Counted from the stretch's first letter, positions 42,446-64,000 are shown. The stretch is 64,000 bases of DNA from Halichondria panicea (GCF_963675165.1 NC_087379.1:558001-622000), one strand, 5' to 3'. Notes: generated from the letters alone by a model not told the origin. Made by a program: numbers and translations.

Positions 42446-42789
42446 TCATTTTGTGTGTACGAATCAAACAAACAATGTCATACATGTATAAAAGGTAGAG
42501 GAGACATTGCAGTTACTTCTTACGAAAAAATGCTCTAAACAATTGACTTCGTAGCGTTATTAGTTTGCTCCATAATTATTATTAAAGCATTGTTTTCCTA
42601 GGCGCTGTACGTCACATATATAATTTTATGTTTAATATTATGCTGCCTACAAAATATGCAAGTATACCCATAGAGCCATTTAAATTGGTTGTTGGTGCAA
42701 TTTTTGCTGTAGCAGCCCCTCCCCCTCTGAGCTGATACGCCCCCTCAATGCCTCCAATTGCCATGACAACTCTATAACAGCTCCTGACA

Positions 42790-45171
42790 ATGGCTACTCC
42801 TCGTGTCTCTGCACGGCTCCCTCTGTACGACCCGTCAAAGTCTAGTCTAGCATATGGAGACAGGGCCATACCCAAGCTAGTGAGTTGGTGTGTACATGAG
42901 AAGAATGATTGCAAACAGCTCATAATTAGTTTTACAATTTTTATCAAAAATAAAATAATGGGCTAAATTTCATTTCTAGCTGGCCTGAACCTATGTTATC
43001 CATTCTAACTAGCTGGGCCTATAACAATAGCTATAAATATCCACCTCCAACTCAGAATCGAGAGTTGAACAGCAGTGACCTGAGGGTACGTCAACAGGCC
43101 CTCCTATTGCTGTGTGATGTGCTACACTTGAGGGAGAACCTGGCCACTGCTCTGGGTGAGGGAATAGCCTCGTCCCTCCAGGCCCTGCTCTCTGATGGAG
43201 ATGGTGTGGTCAGGGAGCGCAGTGCTCAAGCCCTCACCATTATAGCCCGTGCGTGAATATTTTAATAATCATAGGGATACGTGATTGCTATTGTTGATTG
43301 ATAGTTTCAATATAATTATACAGAACATTCTCTTGGACGGCAGACGTTCCTTCAATTAGATACACTAACCGCTCTCTCCAAACTGGTAAGTTATTTAAGG
43401 CTGTGAAATTTAAAACAATAAATGTGTTTTGTCAGTTTTCAGATGTTGAGTACGAGGTACGCTACAATGCTCACTGTGCAGTGGAGATGGCCTCTCGAAT
43501 CAAGAATGGTATGTTGTATGGATTTTGCAAATCAGCAGAAATGTTGACCCTTTGCTATATTGCGTTCTGGCAGTACTAGTTTAGGTTTTTGCAAAATAAT
43601 CAACATTCGCAAAGTTCACATAATAATTATTATTGTTTGATACTCGCAAAACATTCTAGTAATACGGTAGATTCGTTAGTTATAAATAAGCCTGGTTGAT
43701 TGCAGGGGCTCAGGGAACAGTGGCTGCAGACCTGATCCCACTCTGTGTGGAGAAGTTGGTACAAGAAGATAGTGAACAACTGAAGGTACACACACTTTTA
43801 AACACACAAAAAATAACCCCCCCCCCCTACATTCACAGGAAGTGATTATGGACACTCTTCACTGGTGCTTTCAGGTTAACACTGCCCAGGGGATTAACGT
43901 CAAAACTATCATCATAGCGACTGATCTCCTAGGCCACAGCAATTGCAACATTCGTGGTCGAGCTGCTCGTCTCCTATATGATCTCACAGTTCCTCTGGTG
44001 GGAAAGGAGGAGGGGTGTGGTTGTGGGTGTGTTCCTATTCTCGTGGGACTGCTCGAGGATAAAGATATGTTTGTCAGGGCTCAGGCTGCTGCTGCACTCA
44101 TGAGGTACAGTGTGTGTGTCTAGTATAATTAAGCTTGGGGTGATTTTTCTGTATCAGGCCCATTTTCGGAGCTAACTTTTATTATCCATAACTTGTGTTG
44201 GGAATGTTTAATTTCGAAACTAAGAGTTTATTTAGTAGCTGTTTGGTAGCTTTCAGGCCGTATGAAAGTGTAATACCGTATATCTTCTAATTTATCGGAC
44301 ACTTCTAATTACCCCGGACACTCTTTTGGGCAATTTTCGTTGTTCTAATAAAACGGACACTCCAGTGCTTTAATATTACATTTGTTCTAAATATCCGGAC
44401 AATACTTTGAAAAGTAGAGTTTACATTCACAGACGGCAAGTAAGACTTAGAGTGCTGCGGTTAGATAGCTTTGAGTAGCTAGTTTTAGATAGCTAGTGCA
44501 ACTATTCAGTCGCACACTGTTCTATTAAACTTAGCTAGCTCGCATGCAGCTGCTTGCTTGTTCTAATTATTCCGGACACTTCGCATGCTCTATAAAAGTC
44601 TGTTCCAATTATACCCGGACAATTTCCAAAATAATTATTTTTTACTGTCCGATAAATTAGAAGATATACGGTACTGTTGTAATTGGTCACTGTTTCAACA
44701 AAAACATAGACTTTGTCATCTTCCACACACACACACATACAGTATATCGGTGATCACTAAAGGGAAGTACTGCTTGTTGAAAAGTGGTGCTCTGCCTAAA
44801 CTGGTGGCCCTACTGACTGACCCGTGCTCTGAGGCACGTCTCAATAGCATCAAGGCCCTCACATTATTAGCGGAGACTCCAGTTGGCAAGGCACAGCTAC
44901 AGTCCTCTAGACAACAGGTAATATTTACATCTATGCTTGAACTTACTTACTCGCGCTATGTCAATTCATTTTCTACCTGTATATATCTGTTTAGTTTGTA
45001 CTATACAGTGTCACTGTAATACTTCTAACCCCCTCCCCCACACCCTCACACACACCCCCTCCCCGCACACACACACACACTTAGTTGGAGGAGAGAGTGG
45101 CCTCTGATGATAGTGAGATGGTTGTCAAGGCTGCACAAACTGCTCTCAAAGTCATCACATGGACCCCTTAG
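42790..45171 (+). CDS. RSPH14: Radial spoke head 14 homolog, armadillo/HEAT repeat protein, complete
   Basis: Ciliary/flagellar protein associated with radial spokes. Inferred exons: 42790-42879, 43056-43248, 43324-43385, 43436-43508, 43706-43785, 43839-44104, 44743-44917, 45085-45171; they join to 341 aa (human 348). The start MATPRVSARLPLYDPSKSS followed by AYGDRAIPKL is characteristic. Repeats include RQQALLLLCDVLHLRENL, VRERSAQALTIIA, VIMDTLHWCFQVN, VRAQAAAALMR and LNSIKALTLLAETP, ending ALKVITWTP. It indicates motile cilia in the organism (in a sponge, choanocytes or larval cells). An inverted copy of exons 3-4 lies at 26.5 kb, and a miniature element occupies intron 6. Confidence 0.93.
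44276..44671. mobile_element. TA-flanked miniature element in RSPH14 intron 6
   Basis: Ends ccgtatatcttctaattt and its inverse aaattagaagatatacgg sit between TA dinucleotides, as for Tc1/mariner-type elements. Inside, atccggacaat and tatcggacact motifs repeat several times. No frame. Confidence 0.82.
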
Positions 45172-45622
45172 AATTGCTGTATCTATTCCTGTTTGTCATT
45201 CAAGTATTTTATTGATGTTGATCTGCAAAAAAGCAGATAAAAAGCATACAAGTGGGCGTATCTGGTAGGGAATGTCCCTCATGGAGGAATTAATGATATT
45301 CATTGGTACATTTCCTTGGCCTTGGCCGCCAACATAAAATTACCTCATTAGTCATCATGACTGTGAGGTGGTTTGGATGTGACTATATAGAGATGTGACA
45401 AGTTCATTCATGAATATTGGGATTTTATTATTGTCAAAGCAGCAAAAAGTAGCAATAATCAGTTATTGACACTTCATCCATCTTGTTTCACAAAAACACA
45501 CAATAAAAACTATTAATATAATTATTATCCTCTACTTGTAACTACAACAGTCCAGATCATAGATACGTATCCCTAATGTATGTGTCAGATCAAGTGAGGT
45601 ATATAGTGTGGAGATAAAACAG
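45172..45622. other. Convergent gap between RSPH14 and MOB3
   Basis: Holds both 3' untranslated regions. An AT-rich stretch near 45480-45530 could include polyadenylation signals on both strands (aataaa at 45501). Nothing else was recognised. Confidence 0.45.
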
Positions 45623-45986
45623 TCAGAGACGCAGAGGATCGTTCAGGTCTTTCTGCAGGGAGAGGAGGGGTCAAAGGTTAAGAGACTATAATAATGCACA
45701 TGCATCATTAATTTGCTCACCAGAGGCTCAAATTCTTTGGAATCTGCAAGATTGAACTCAGTGATAAAAAAGTAGAAATGTTTGTAGCAGGAGTTCACGT
45801 GTGCTTCCTGCAATAAGGGACAAGACACGATTAGATAATGTCCTCTGATGTGTGTGCATTATTGGACTTACTGCTCCAATGGCGACTACTTTCTCAAAGT
45901 GGTGTATATAGACATGAACAAAGACACGGTAAAGCCTCGTGAAGATCTTCTTGCAAACCGGGAGGAAAGCCTTGGGAAACGGTGTC

Positions 45987-46049
<63 letters not shown>

Positions 46050-46062
46050 TGTGTGTGTGTGT

Positions 46063-46098
<36 letters not shown>

Positions 46099-47258
46099 TG
46101 TGTGTGAGTGTGTGTGTGTGTGTGTGTGTGCGTGCGTGTGTGTGTGAACTTGTACATCAAAGACCTACAGCCTGCAAATGCTATCACATAATGACCTCAT
46201 AAGGTATCCAAGTTGAATAGCTACAGATGTCAAAACTACCCTCTAATAACATACCCACTTCCATAGGGAAAATATGCTCGTTGTTGATCTGCTTCTCAGT
46301 CCACTCCATGAGTCGTGTGATGTACTGTAAGGGACAACTATCAACCACGGGTACACTGCACATGCTAAAAACTCACATCTGGAGCTGATAGAGCAAGTGG
46401 CTTCTTCTGCACCTCGTCCGCCCAGTAGTACTCGAACTTTGGACCCCCGGACATGTGTGGACACGTTTCATCCGTACAGAACTCGCAGACTGTCCCGTAA
46501 ATAATGTTGATACGGTTAAAAAAGTCTACAACATGCACAGCCAGCCAATCATTGTAGTCCTCATCATCAGGAAGCTTCACAGCTTGACGCAGATCCAGTC
46601 CAGAGTTGAGGGTTGCCTGAAAGGAGGGAAATAATCGATGAAAGGCTACGTTTATCAAAACATAATACGAAAATAAACGAATACATCCTATAATTATTGT
46701 ACACAGAGAGTCTTGTTTGTAGTTACAGCATTCCCTGGCCAAACAAAATATGTGCTTTCAAACACACACACAATAAGACTAGACTGTAGGTTCCTGAGAG
46801 GTGGCACAAACCACACACACACACAGTACTGAAACTGAGCTATAATAATACGAAACAGAAAGGCACCTTCGCTTTCTTGTGTAGGTCATGTTTGACTGAT
46901 CCTTTCTCCCATTTCTTTTTAGGCCGGAAGGTCTGTATGAAGCAATGACAGACAAACACAGTCAGGGGCAAGCCATAGAAACAACACAATAAGTATAATT
47001 ATAACATCTAATCATGTAGCACACAATACACCTACAGTATAGGATTTAATCATGCAAGTCAATCTTAATATCTAGACAGCTAGCTAGCTATCCAATCAAA
47101 CTTCACATATCTCATGATCAAGCATGATTCGATTGATGACATCTAGTCAGCCTAGTGTACACAGAGGTACTTACAGCCGACCCCGATCCCCTCAACAACG
47201 GGTTGAGTCTTTGTTCTTTCCTTACCCTTTGTTTAGACGAAAAGAACATGCTAGCCAT
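45623..47258 (-). CDS. MOB3: MOB kinase activator 3 type, complete
   Basis: Adaptor of the Mob1/phocein family that regulates NDR/LATS or MST-type kinases. Inferred exons in order of translation: 47258-47226, 46932-46867, 46616-46377, 46324-46255, 45987-45872, 45807-45721, 45652-45623; they join to 213 aa (human MOB3 proteins 216-217). After [19 protein letters not shown] come [36 protein letters not shown], the zinc cysteines in [17 protein letters not shown], then [10 protein letters not shown] with the zinc histidines and [12 protein letters not shown]. The combination [12 protein letters not shown] and VHVYIHHF points to MOB3 and not MOB1 or MOB2. Exon 5 is preceded by a CA run of about 170 bases. 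Confidence 0.94.
45988..46146 (+). repeat. TG microsatellite in MOB3 intron 4
   Basis: Almost pure TG (CA on the coding strand) reaches to the acceptor AG of MOB3 exon 5. The polypyrimidine tract is replaced by CA. Confidence 0.93.
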
Positions 47259-47479
47259 GACAAGAGAGAGGCGGCAGCATTCGATATTCACAGACTGAGA
47301 GCTATTAGATCTCCGAGATCAGAGGGCTAGGGTCTTGAACTTTGTGTGCCGTCGATGTCAGCTTTAATTTAAACTTTTCTTTTAATACCCTATCTAATTC
47401 AGCGGTTTATTCCATAATGAATATCATTAAAAAATAATTATTAGGATAAACAAAATTAAAAGGAATATTACGGTAGGGG

Positions 47480-49100
47480 CTAAAATAAATATGTGCACAG
47501 CCTGTCCCTCCATGCATTATGAGTACGACGAGTAAAAGCTGCTGCAGTGTTCTTATGCTTTAATAAAGGGTCGCCCTCATTCACAGGCTCTGGTGTCCTC
47601 TTGTATTTTTTTTCAATTTGCATCTCTCGAATTTGGGATATAACGAATCCAGTAAATCCGATCAAAATGAGTACAATGCCCACAAACACTTTCCAGGAGG
47701 GCAGGAAATGATGGATGATTAGATCTACCACCACAGATGCTGGAATGGCCAATATGGAGCCAACTCTGGATGTAATATAATGGGTATGAGGGTAAACTCA
47801 GTTCAACATTTTTGTTAAACTTACGATGCATAGAGTGGTGATGATAGAGCAATGCAGACCAGCAGACACCCAAAGAACGTAATATCCATGAGAGCATTCA
47901 GTACCAGTAGTCCAAGCAGCTCCATTGTAGCAGGGAAATGGAAGGGCTCAAAGCCAGTGTAGTGGAGGATGATAAATGGTGGCCACATCCACAGCAGTGT
48001 GTGGACTCCCGTATAGCCAAGGACACGGAGACCATTAACAGTAGCAGATGAATCATTTTTCTTTGTTGCAAACTTCTTGTAGAGTACTTCATAGACAGCA
48101 TAAGTGCACACAGAACCAATCAAGAGCTGCACGAAATAATATTATAAGAATTATTTACAAATCAGCATACCACGAATCCAATAGGAGTGCTCGTCTCTTG
48201 CTCGGGTTCACAGGGGTCATCCTCATAAAATCCAGAGCCAGTAGAACTGTTAGTAAAGTTGCTTACAATAGCTGGTGAGCAGTTGTTCTTGTCAGTTGAG
48301 AAGAAGGCCACCATAAACACACCTCCAATACTCACCAGCACACACAGTATCTGTGCATGGGGGGGACTGAATGATCCGTGTGAACTATATACGATATATA
48401 CTTACCTTTAGGACAGTGACCCTCTCCTTGAGTATTGGGACTGAGATGATGAATACAATAGCAGACACAGATTGGTAGATGGCCGTGTTTGAAGGTATGC
48501 TGTGAGGGTGTTGTGTGGAGTGTGTGCAGTGTGGAAGTGTGTGGAGTGGGTGGTAGATAGATGACTCACTTGGTTCGTGTAAGGGAGAGATACCAGGCAT
48601 AGCCTTGGATGAAAGACAGGGCACCCAATATTCCCGATCATATGGCAAGAGATCTGAAGTCAGTGAGAGCCCCATCCCCAGCTCTGTTGCAAGAGTAGGA
48701 GTTACTGGTAATACAGTAAGGGAAGTACCTGTGTGTGTGGGGTGCGGTACAAAGGGAGTCACAACAGGGAAAACTGTCAGCATTCAATATATTATAGTAT
48801 TACCTCCAGAGTGCCCAGCCGACGTAGAGGAGAGCATAGGAGCTGTGTATAAAGTAGGTCATGAAGAATGGACTTGGAAACTCCTTGTTTAAGTTCTGCA
48901 AAGCCTCGGCCATTGCAACCCCTGCACACACACACACAATCACAGCTACTCATACATGAAAGCAAGGGTGAATGCTTACAAGTGGCCACCACTCCAGCAA
49001 TGCAGACAGTGGCCCCCACCATCTTCAGTGTTGCAGTGGACTTCTTGACCGACCTCTGTATGCTCTCTGCATCCCTGGAAGCTGTAGAATCTTTCATCAT
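47480..49100 (-). CDS. SLC35F-like transporter, copy A, with an in-frame UGA
   Basis: Predicted multi-pass drug/metabolite-superfamily carrier of the SLC35F group; some human members are linked to thiamine. Inferred exons in order of translation: 49100-48980, 48921-48804, 48728-48570, 48499-48406, 48350-48171, 48126-47825, 47765-47480; total 420 codons. Signature stretches: VAMAEALQNLNKEFPSPFFM, VFIISVPILKERVTVLK, LLWMWPPFIILHYTGFEPF, ALSSPLYASVGSILAIPA. Codon at 48640-48638 is TGA where copy B has TGG (Trp). All splice sites and the rest of the frame look intact, and exon 3 lacks the intron that splits it in copy B. It may be a young pseudogene, a nonsense allele or a sequence error. Confidence 0.8.
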
Positions 49101-49488
49101 GGCTATATTTATCTAGCTACATGTACATACATATGATAATATTAGTCTGGGGGCCAGACCTAATAGCTCGGAGGCAAATTCAAGAGAGCTAGGATTAGAG
49201 TGCAAGCATAATACAGCTACATGTGATTAGGGGGGTGGGGCTAGAGCTCTCATTTTGCGTGGGTGGTTCAATAAGAGGAAATTTTCACCTCTTTATATAG
49301 TCAGGAACAACCTCGATCCTTTCCTCACTACAGATATAGATTGTATAGTAGCTACCTATAGATTAGAGTAGTCTGGATGAGCTAGCCTGTCTGCAAAGCC
49401 CAAGAGCATAGATGAACAACAATGCCAACGATTGCCAAAAAATATTTAAATTCAAATTCACATGACAAAATAAATATTTGAATAAAAA

Positions 49489-51829
49489 CTATATCATATA
49501 TTTGGTCACTATTGGCCACCATTGTCTGTTAGTTTCTGCCTTGCTCATCAATGGTTGCTTCTCTTCTGGTAAGCTACCTGAGGAGGTATCTATGGAACTA
49601 TATGTAGCTGCATTCTTAAGAGACTTGCTTTTCTTGTGCTTCCTTTCCAGTGTTTTCTCACGAAACTCTGATATAACGAACCCTATGAACCCAGTCAGAA
49701 TGAGGACAATCCCCACAAATGCTTGCCATGAGGGCAGGAAATGATGGATAATGAGATCCACTACCACTGACGTAGGGATGGCAGTGATGGTACCAACTCT
49801 GGGTATGTGTGTGTGAGGGAATGTGATTATTATCGTAAATAAAAAACAGCCAGGTTATACGTATGTGTACAGAGATAACCACACAAGGAATGTATGTGCA
49901 GTTGCAATATTGTTAACATTAGGAGGACGAGGTGTGAACAGTGATTGATTTGAAACCAGAGGAGGCCCGACATGCGTGTACAAGTTCAGTCATTGCGGTC
50001 ACGTGATAATGTTCAGGCCAAATGCACTGAACTTGTAGTGATTCGTGCACGCATGTCGGACCTCCTCTGATTTGAAACAGTACATAATTAACCACCAGAC
50101 TTACGATGCATAGAGAGGTGATGACAGGGCAATTGCCACTAATAAGCATCCATTAAACACAATATCCATGAGAGCATTCACCACCAGTAGTCCAAACAGC
50201 TTCATTGTAGGGGGGAAATGGAAGAGCTCAAAGCCAGTGTAGTGGAAGATGAGGATAGGTGGCCACATCCACAGCAGTGTGTGGATCCCAATATAGCCCA
50301 GGACACGGATACCATTTATAGAAGGAATAGAATCATCTTTCTTGGTGGCAAATTTCTTATAAAACGTTTCATAGAGAGCGTATGTTATCACGGCCACCAC
50401 GAGAAACTGTGTGTGAATGGAATAAAGCAATTGTTGAACAGTCGATTAGTTCTCAGTATTATACGTACCACGTATCCTAGTGGGGTGCTCGTCTCTTGCT
50501 TGGGTTCACAGGGGTCATCCTCATACAAACCAGAGCCAGTAGAACTGTTAGTAATGTTGTTAGCTGGTGAGCAGTTGTTCTTGTCAGTTGAGAAGAAGGC
50601 CACTATAAACACACCTCCAATACTCACCAGCACACACAGTATCTGTGCATGGGGGGAGACTGAATGATCCGTGTGAACTATATACGATATACTATACTTA
50701 CCTTTAGGACAGTTACCCTCTCCTTGAGTAGTGGCACTGAGATGATGAATACAACGGCTGCTGCACACTGGAAGATGGCCGTGTTTGCAGGAACGCTGTG
50801 AGGCCGGGTGTGTGGAGTGTGTGTGGTGTGAGGAGTGTGAGGGTGTGTGTGTGGTGTGTGTGGTATGGGTAGATGACTCACTTTGTTCTTGAGAGGGACA
50901 GATACCAGGTGTAACCGGACACTAGTCCAACGGCAGCAATTAGACCACTCCAAATTCCCAGAGACCTACATACATAACAAGCGTAGTGCTTATGCAACGT
51001 TATGGTAACTGCTTAATAACTACACCTGAAGTTGGTGAGAGCCCCATCCTCAGCTCTGTTACAAGAGTAGGAGTTGCTGGTACAGTAGGGGAAGTACCTG
51101 TGTCAGAGAGCAGATCATAATTATAACAAAATAATAATAATAAAATTATTGACAGCATTTAAATTAGACACAGCTAATTGAATCAGTAGACGAACAGTAC
51201 CGTATAATGTGTAATTTTCGTGGGGCAAAATATTCGTGGTTTTCATGGTTGGATGTCTGACCACGAATATTTTACCCACAAATGAAGCGACCTTGCCTAC
51301 CTTTACCTGCAGTGCAAGCTCCAACCACGAAAATATTACCCACGAAATGTCTCAATATGCAATAATTATTGCATTTTGTCCCACGAAATTACCCGCTATA
51401 CGGTATATACATACCTCCAGAGTGCCCAGCCGACGTAGAGGACGGAGTAGGAGCTGCGCACAAAGTAACTCATGAAGAATGTGCTCTTGTACTCCTTGTT
51501 CAAGGTTTGTAGAACCTCCGCCATTGCAACCCCTGCATACACACACACACATAAACAATCATTTTCGATCTCGCACTGGTCAATCTGATGGGAAAGCAAC
51601 CACACAGCTGTATACACAGGACCTGCTACGATCCTAGTGGCCTTTACTATACTAGCTAACAGGCTTACGCACATGTAGCCACTGCTCCTGCAATACACAG
51701 AGTGGCTGCAATCATTTTGAGTGTGGAGCTACTGCAGACTCGGCATCTCCTGACTTGAGAGTGGCCCTGTATGTCATAGCCAGGCTCAGTGGTGGGCTCC
51801 AAGCTATCCTTAGTAGTAGACATTGTCAT
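49489..51829 (-). CDS. SLC35F-like transporter, copy B, intact
   Basis: Tandem paralogue of the gene at 47.5 kb. Inferred exons in order of translation: 51829-51673, 51532-51415, 51097-51026, 50965-50882, 50795-50702, 50642-50469, 50406-50105, 49798-49489; they join to 436 aa. About ten hydrophobic segments, as in EamA-type carriers. Conserved parts: MAEVLQTLNKEYKSTFFMSY, WYLSLSRTNVPANTAIFQ, VFIISVPLLKERVTVLK, then the C-terminal IIHHFLPSWQAFVGIVLIL. A luminal or cytosolic loop with STDKNNCSPANN contains Asn-glycosylation sequons. The C-terminal tail is Lys/Ser-rich with EEKQPLMS, a possible dileucine-type sorting signal (inference). Substrate unknown; SLC35F subgroup not resolved. Confidence 0.87.
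49957..50069. mobile_element. Mutator-like miniature element with 9-base target duplication
   Basis: Ends cagaggaggcccgacatgcg and inverse (cgcatgtcggacctcctctg) are flanked by the direct repeat ATTTGAAAC (49948-49956 and 50070-50078). A 9-base duplication with long inverted ends fits Mutator-like elements. It sits in an SLC35F copy B intron. Confidence 0.8.
51199..51405. mobile_element. TA-flanked miniature element, CCGTATA-TTTTCGTGGG family
   Basis: Left end ccgtataatgtgtaattttc, right end gaaattacccgctatacgg, between TA dinucleotides, in SLC35F copy B intron 2. Interior repeats ccacgaaaatattaccca on both strands. Same family as 57268-57428. Confidence 0.82.
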
Positions 51830-51906
51830 ATCAACATTGTTAATTGCTGAGGACACAGATAATCTGCGGTATGTTAAATTAAGGTCGTCACACTTCCACA
51901 TGCTAT
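51830..51906. promoter_or_regulatory. Upstream region of SLC35F copy B next to a LINE tail
   Basis: Fewer than 80 bases separate the start codon of copy B from the poly-A tail of the inserted LINE. Any promoter beyond this point has been pushed away by 1.5 kb, or the promoter is very short or lies inside the LINE. Confidence 0.35.
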
Positions 51907-53445
51907 TTTTTTTTTTTTTTTTTTTTATTTAAGAAATTTTTATGCAAAACCAAGGTGTGCATAAGGGTAGATCAGGTAGCTCAGATGGCTAGTGTGAAGA
52001 CTTCCCCTGGACAACACAAAAACAGAGAAATAAAACAGGAGCTACGGCTAATTATAATAATTATTACACAAAAAGCTACTGAGGTTCGATTTAAATGATG
52101 AATCAGAGGAGCTGTTGATAACTTCTGGTGGTAAAGAATTCCATTTTGGTATTACATCCAGAAAAAAGGAATGTTTGTGGGATGAGGTGCCCACATGTGG
52201 TATAAAGAGTATTTGGCTGTGCGGATGACGGGGGGAAGGGGATGGGTGGGGTGAGAAGACAGAGGGAGGAATACAGGATTTGTTGTTGATGATTTTGAAG
52301 CATACTTTAAGTTTTTGGATATTCCTGCGGTCTTTAAGAGATTTGAGTTGGAGTTTGTTAAGTAGAGAAGTATAGTCAGATTTCCATTCTTTGGTTATGA
52401 TTTTGCAGGCAAATGATTGGGTGTTCTCCAGTTTCTTGGTGAGTGTTGATTGATGGGGGTCCCATACTGCGGCGCAGTATTCAAGTTTGGGTAGTACAGT
52501 GCTCCTGTAAATTGTATGCTTTGATTGCTGTGATGCATCTTTTAACTTCCTGTGGAGCAATCCCAGTTGTTGTTTGGATGTCCTCACAGTGTTGGTAATG
52601 TGCTCAGACCAGGACAGATTCTTAGAGATGGTGACGCCGAGGTACTTGAAACATTCCACAATGGGGATTTGCTGGTTTGAAATAGAGAGGGTGAGTGGGA
52701 TCGCATTCATAGATCTTGTGATGGGTAGAACATTGGTTTTTTTGTTGTTTAGAAGGAGACCATGTTGTATAGTCCAGTTGTGAACTGCATTAATATCCTG
52801 CTGGAGCTGAGTGAGATCGTTATCTGAAATTACTGGCCTGTAAAGGAGGATGTCATCAGCATATAGGATTAGCTTGGTTCCGGGGCAGAGCTTTATTTCA
52901 TTCAGCGAGTCCATGAATATAATGAACAGTAGGGGTCCCAGAATAGAGCCTTGAGGGACTCCAGACGTTACACGGCACGGTGTTGAGGATGCACCTTCCA
53001 GGACGACTCTCTGACTTCTGTTTGATAGGTAGTCTGAGAGCCAAGTTAGCAGTGGACCCGAGATACCATGTTTTGAGAGTGACTTAATGATCTGATTGTG
53101 GGGGACAGAGTCGAATGCTTTACGAATATCAAAGAAAACTGCTCCTACTTGTCTGTTTTTTGATAGTAATTGGTGCCAGTCGTTTGTGACAGTCAGTAGT
53201 GCATCCTGAGTTGAAAATCCTGACCTGAAACCAAATTGGTTGTTGGAGAGAAGTTTGTTTGATGTTAAATGAAGTGATATTTGATTGTGAACAATTCTCT
53301 CGAGAACCTTCGATATTAAGGACAGTAATGAAATTGGTCTATAGTTAGAGACATCAGATTTATCACCAGCTTTGTGAATTGGGGTTACATTTGAGACTTT
53401 CCAGGCCGAGGGGACTTTTCCTTGACTGAGGGATAGGCGCTGCAC
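51907..53445 (-). mobile_element. 5'-truncated LINE retrotransposon (CR1/Jockey-like reverse transcriptase)
   Basis: Minus-strand frame of about 465 codons (52048-53445) with reverse transcriptase motifs in order: NVTPIHKAGDKSDVSNYRPI, VFFDIRKAFDSVPH, GVPQGSILGPLLF, YADDILLY, FKYLGVTI, and the usual LINE tail (IPKWNSLPPEVINSS). The endonuclease part is absent. A short 3' stretch and a poly-A tail (T run at about 51907-51930) close the element. The domain is uninterrupted, suggesting a young insertion, but as a truncated copy it is not autonomous. Target duplication could not be assigned. It lies between divergent SLC35F copy B and p190RhoGAP. Confidence 0.92.
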
Positions 53446-54017
53446 AACCAACGAGCCACGCCCAACTTTCCGGAATTGCTGCATGATAAATAGACTGTTG
53501 CAGGTCAGCTGAACATGTCACCTCCCTTTGTACAATTGTAGAATAGAGTTAGTTTACGCTACCCTGCAGCTAGTGATACACAGAACAAGCCTCAGAGCCA
53601 AGGGCCACGCCATTAGAAGCAAGTTACGGCCGAGAGAAGTGGTCCGTTGGGAGATAAAGGTATGTAGGGCTGGGTCAACATTGTCTGGTGGTAGTATAAT
53701 TATTGAGCTAGAATCTAGTTGCCATGGCCGAGTACAATGTAGGTCCTGTCCTTAATACCATACATTCACACAATGCAGAGCTAGTAGATCTGTGTCTGTA
53801 TATATATCATACTTTCAATGGAAGCATAATATTATATCTGTCAACATCTGAAACATACTTGTAGTTAGAACGAACGTGAGAACTGTACGTGCATTTAATA
53901 TACACCACATACCCAGCACTGTACTCAACAAACTGTCATATTTGTATAATCCTTGTTATTCAATGTTAAAAAACAAACATTGAGCTGCAGTTGAGTAAAC
54001 AAACAACCACTCACCCT

Positions 54018-54069
<52 letters not shown>

Positions 54070-54137
54070 CAACCACCCACCCTCCTCACACACACACACA
54101 CAGAACAACCACCAACCTCCACACAGAGAAACAAGAC
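53446..54137. promoter_or_regulatory. Upstream region of p190RhoGAP
   Basis: Mostly unique AT-rich sequence, ending in two CA runs (54022-54069 and 54087-54102) and a short leader before ATG 54138. Some of this may be a leader intron with a CA-type 3' end. No other gene recognised. Confidence 0.4.

Positions 54138-64000
<9,863 letters not shown>

Noticed and set aside
48638-48640. UGA as a selenocysteine codon in SLC35F copy A
   Set aside because: The paralogue has Trp, a single G to A change explains it, no Cys homologue is known to me, and no SECIS-like structure was recognised.
51907-53484. Intact autonomous LINE
   Set aside because: No endonuclease domain precedes the reverse transcriptase, and host-like sequence begins just upstream.

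Overview
The window is nuclear DNA of an animal with small, intron-rich, tightly packed genes. The gene set is metazoan: a p190 RhoGAP, cysteine-string proteins, a phafin, MOB3, radial spoke protein 14 and DCAF7. Introns are mostly under 600 bases, the DNA is AT-rich and full of CA/TG repeats. An early-branching animal such as a demosponge fits best, but that placement is inference, not something the sequence proves.

Layout. 0.1-9.7 kb: HLCS (biotin ligase, minus) and, divergently, a membrane-anchored M16 metalloprotease (plus). 9.9-13.2 kb: a stray ZIP-transporter last exon, a stray kinase 3' end, and a complete two-exon NHR-coiled coil-TKL kinase gene. 13.2-24 kb: no confident host gene, but dense DNA-transposon debris, including a 1.3 kb foldback element carrying 13 octamer motifs and a three-level nest of insertions with readable target-site duplications. 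24-28 kb: a patchwork of broken gene pieces (two DNAJC5 relics, an inverted RSPH14 piece, a copy of the protease tail). 27.8-36 kb: ZIP metal transporter, two intact DNAJC5-like genes, DCAF7. 36.2-47.3 kb: phafin, EEFSEC, RSPH14, MOB3. 47.5-51.8 kb: two tandem SLC35F-like transporters, one with an in-frame UGA. 51.9-53.4 kb: a 5'-truncated LINE. 54.1-64 kb: p190RhoGAP, running off the window before its RhoGAP domain.

The genes are mostly unrelated housekeeping and signalling functions; they do not form one pathway. Close head-to-head pairs (HLCS/protease, ZIP/DNAJC5, DCAF7/phafin) probably share promoters. For nine of the eleven complete multi-exon genes the exon chains were joined by reading frame and give lengths close to the known families (HLCS 667 aa, DCAF7 354, phafin 302, EEFSEC 560, RSPH14 341, MOB3 213, DNAJC5 206 and 226, ZIP 516). 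All splice sites are read by eye without transcripts.

The most notable signals are repeat-related. Recent copies of gene ends are scattered across 20 kb. The exon/5'-splice-site junction itself has become a tandem minisatellite in DNAJC5 and p190RhoGAP. Many introns begin with TG runs or end in CA runs instead of a pyrimidine tract. The kinase with an N-terminal NHR domain is the most unusual protein architecture.
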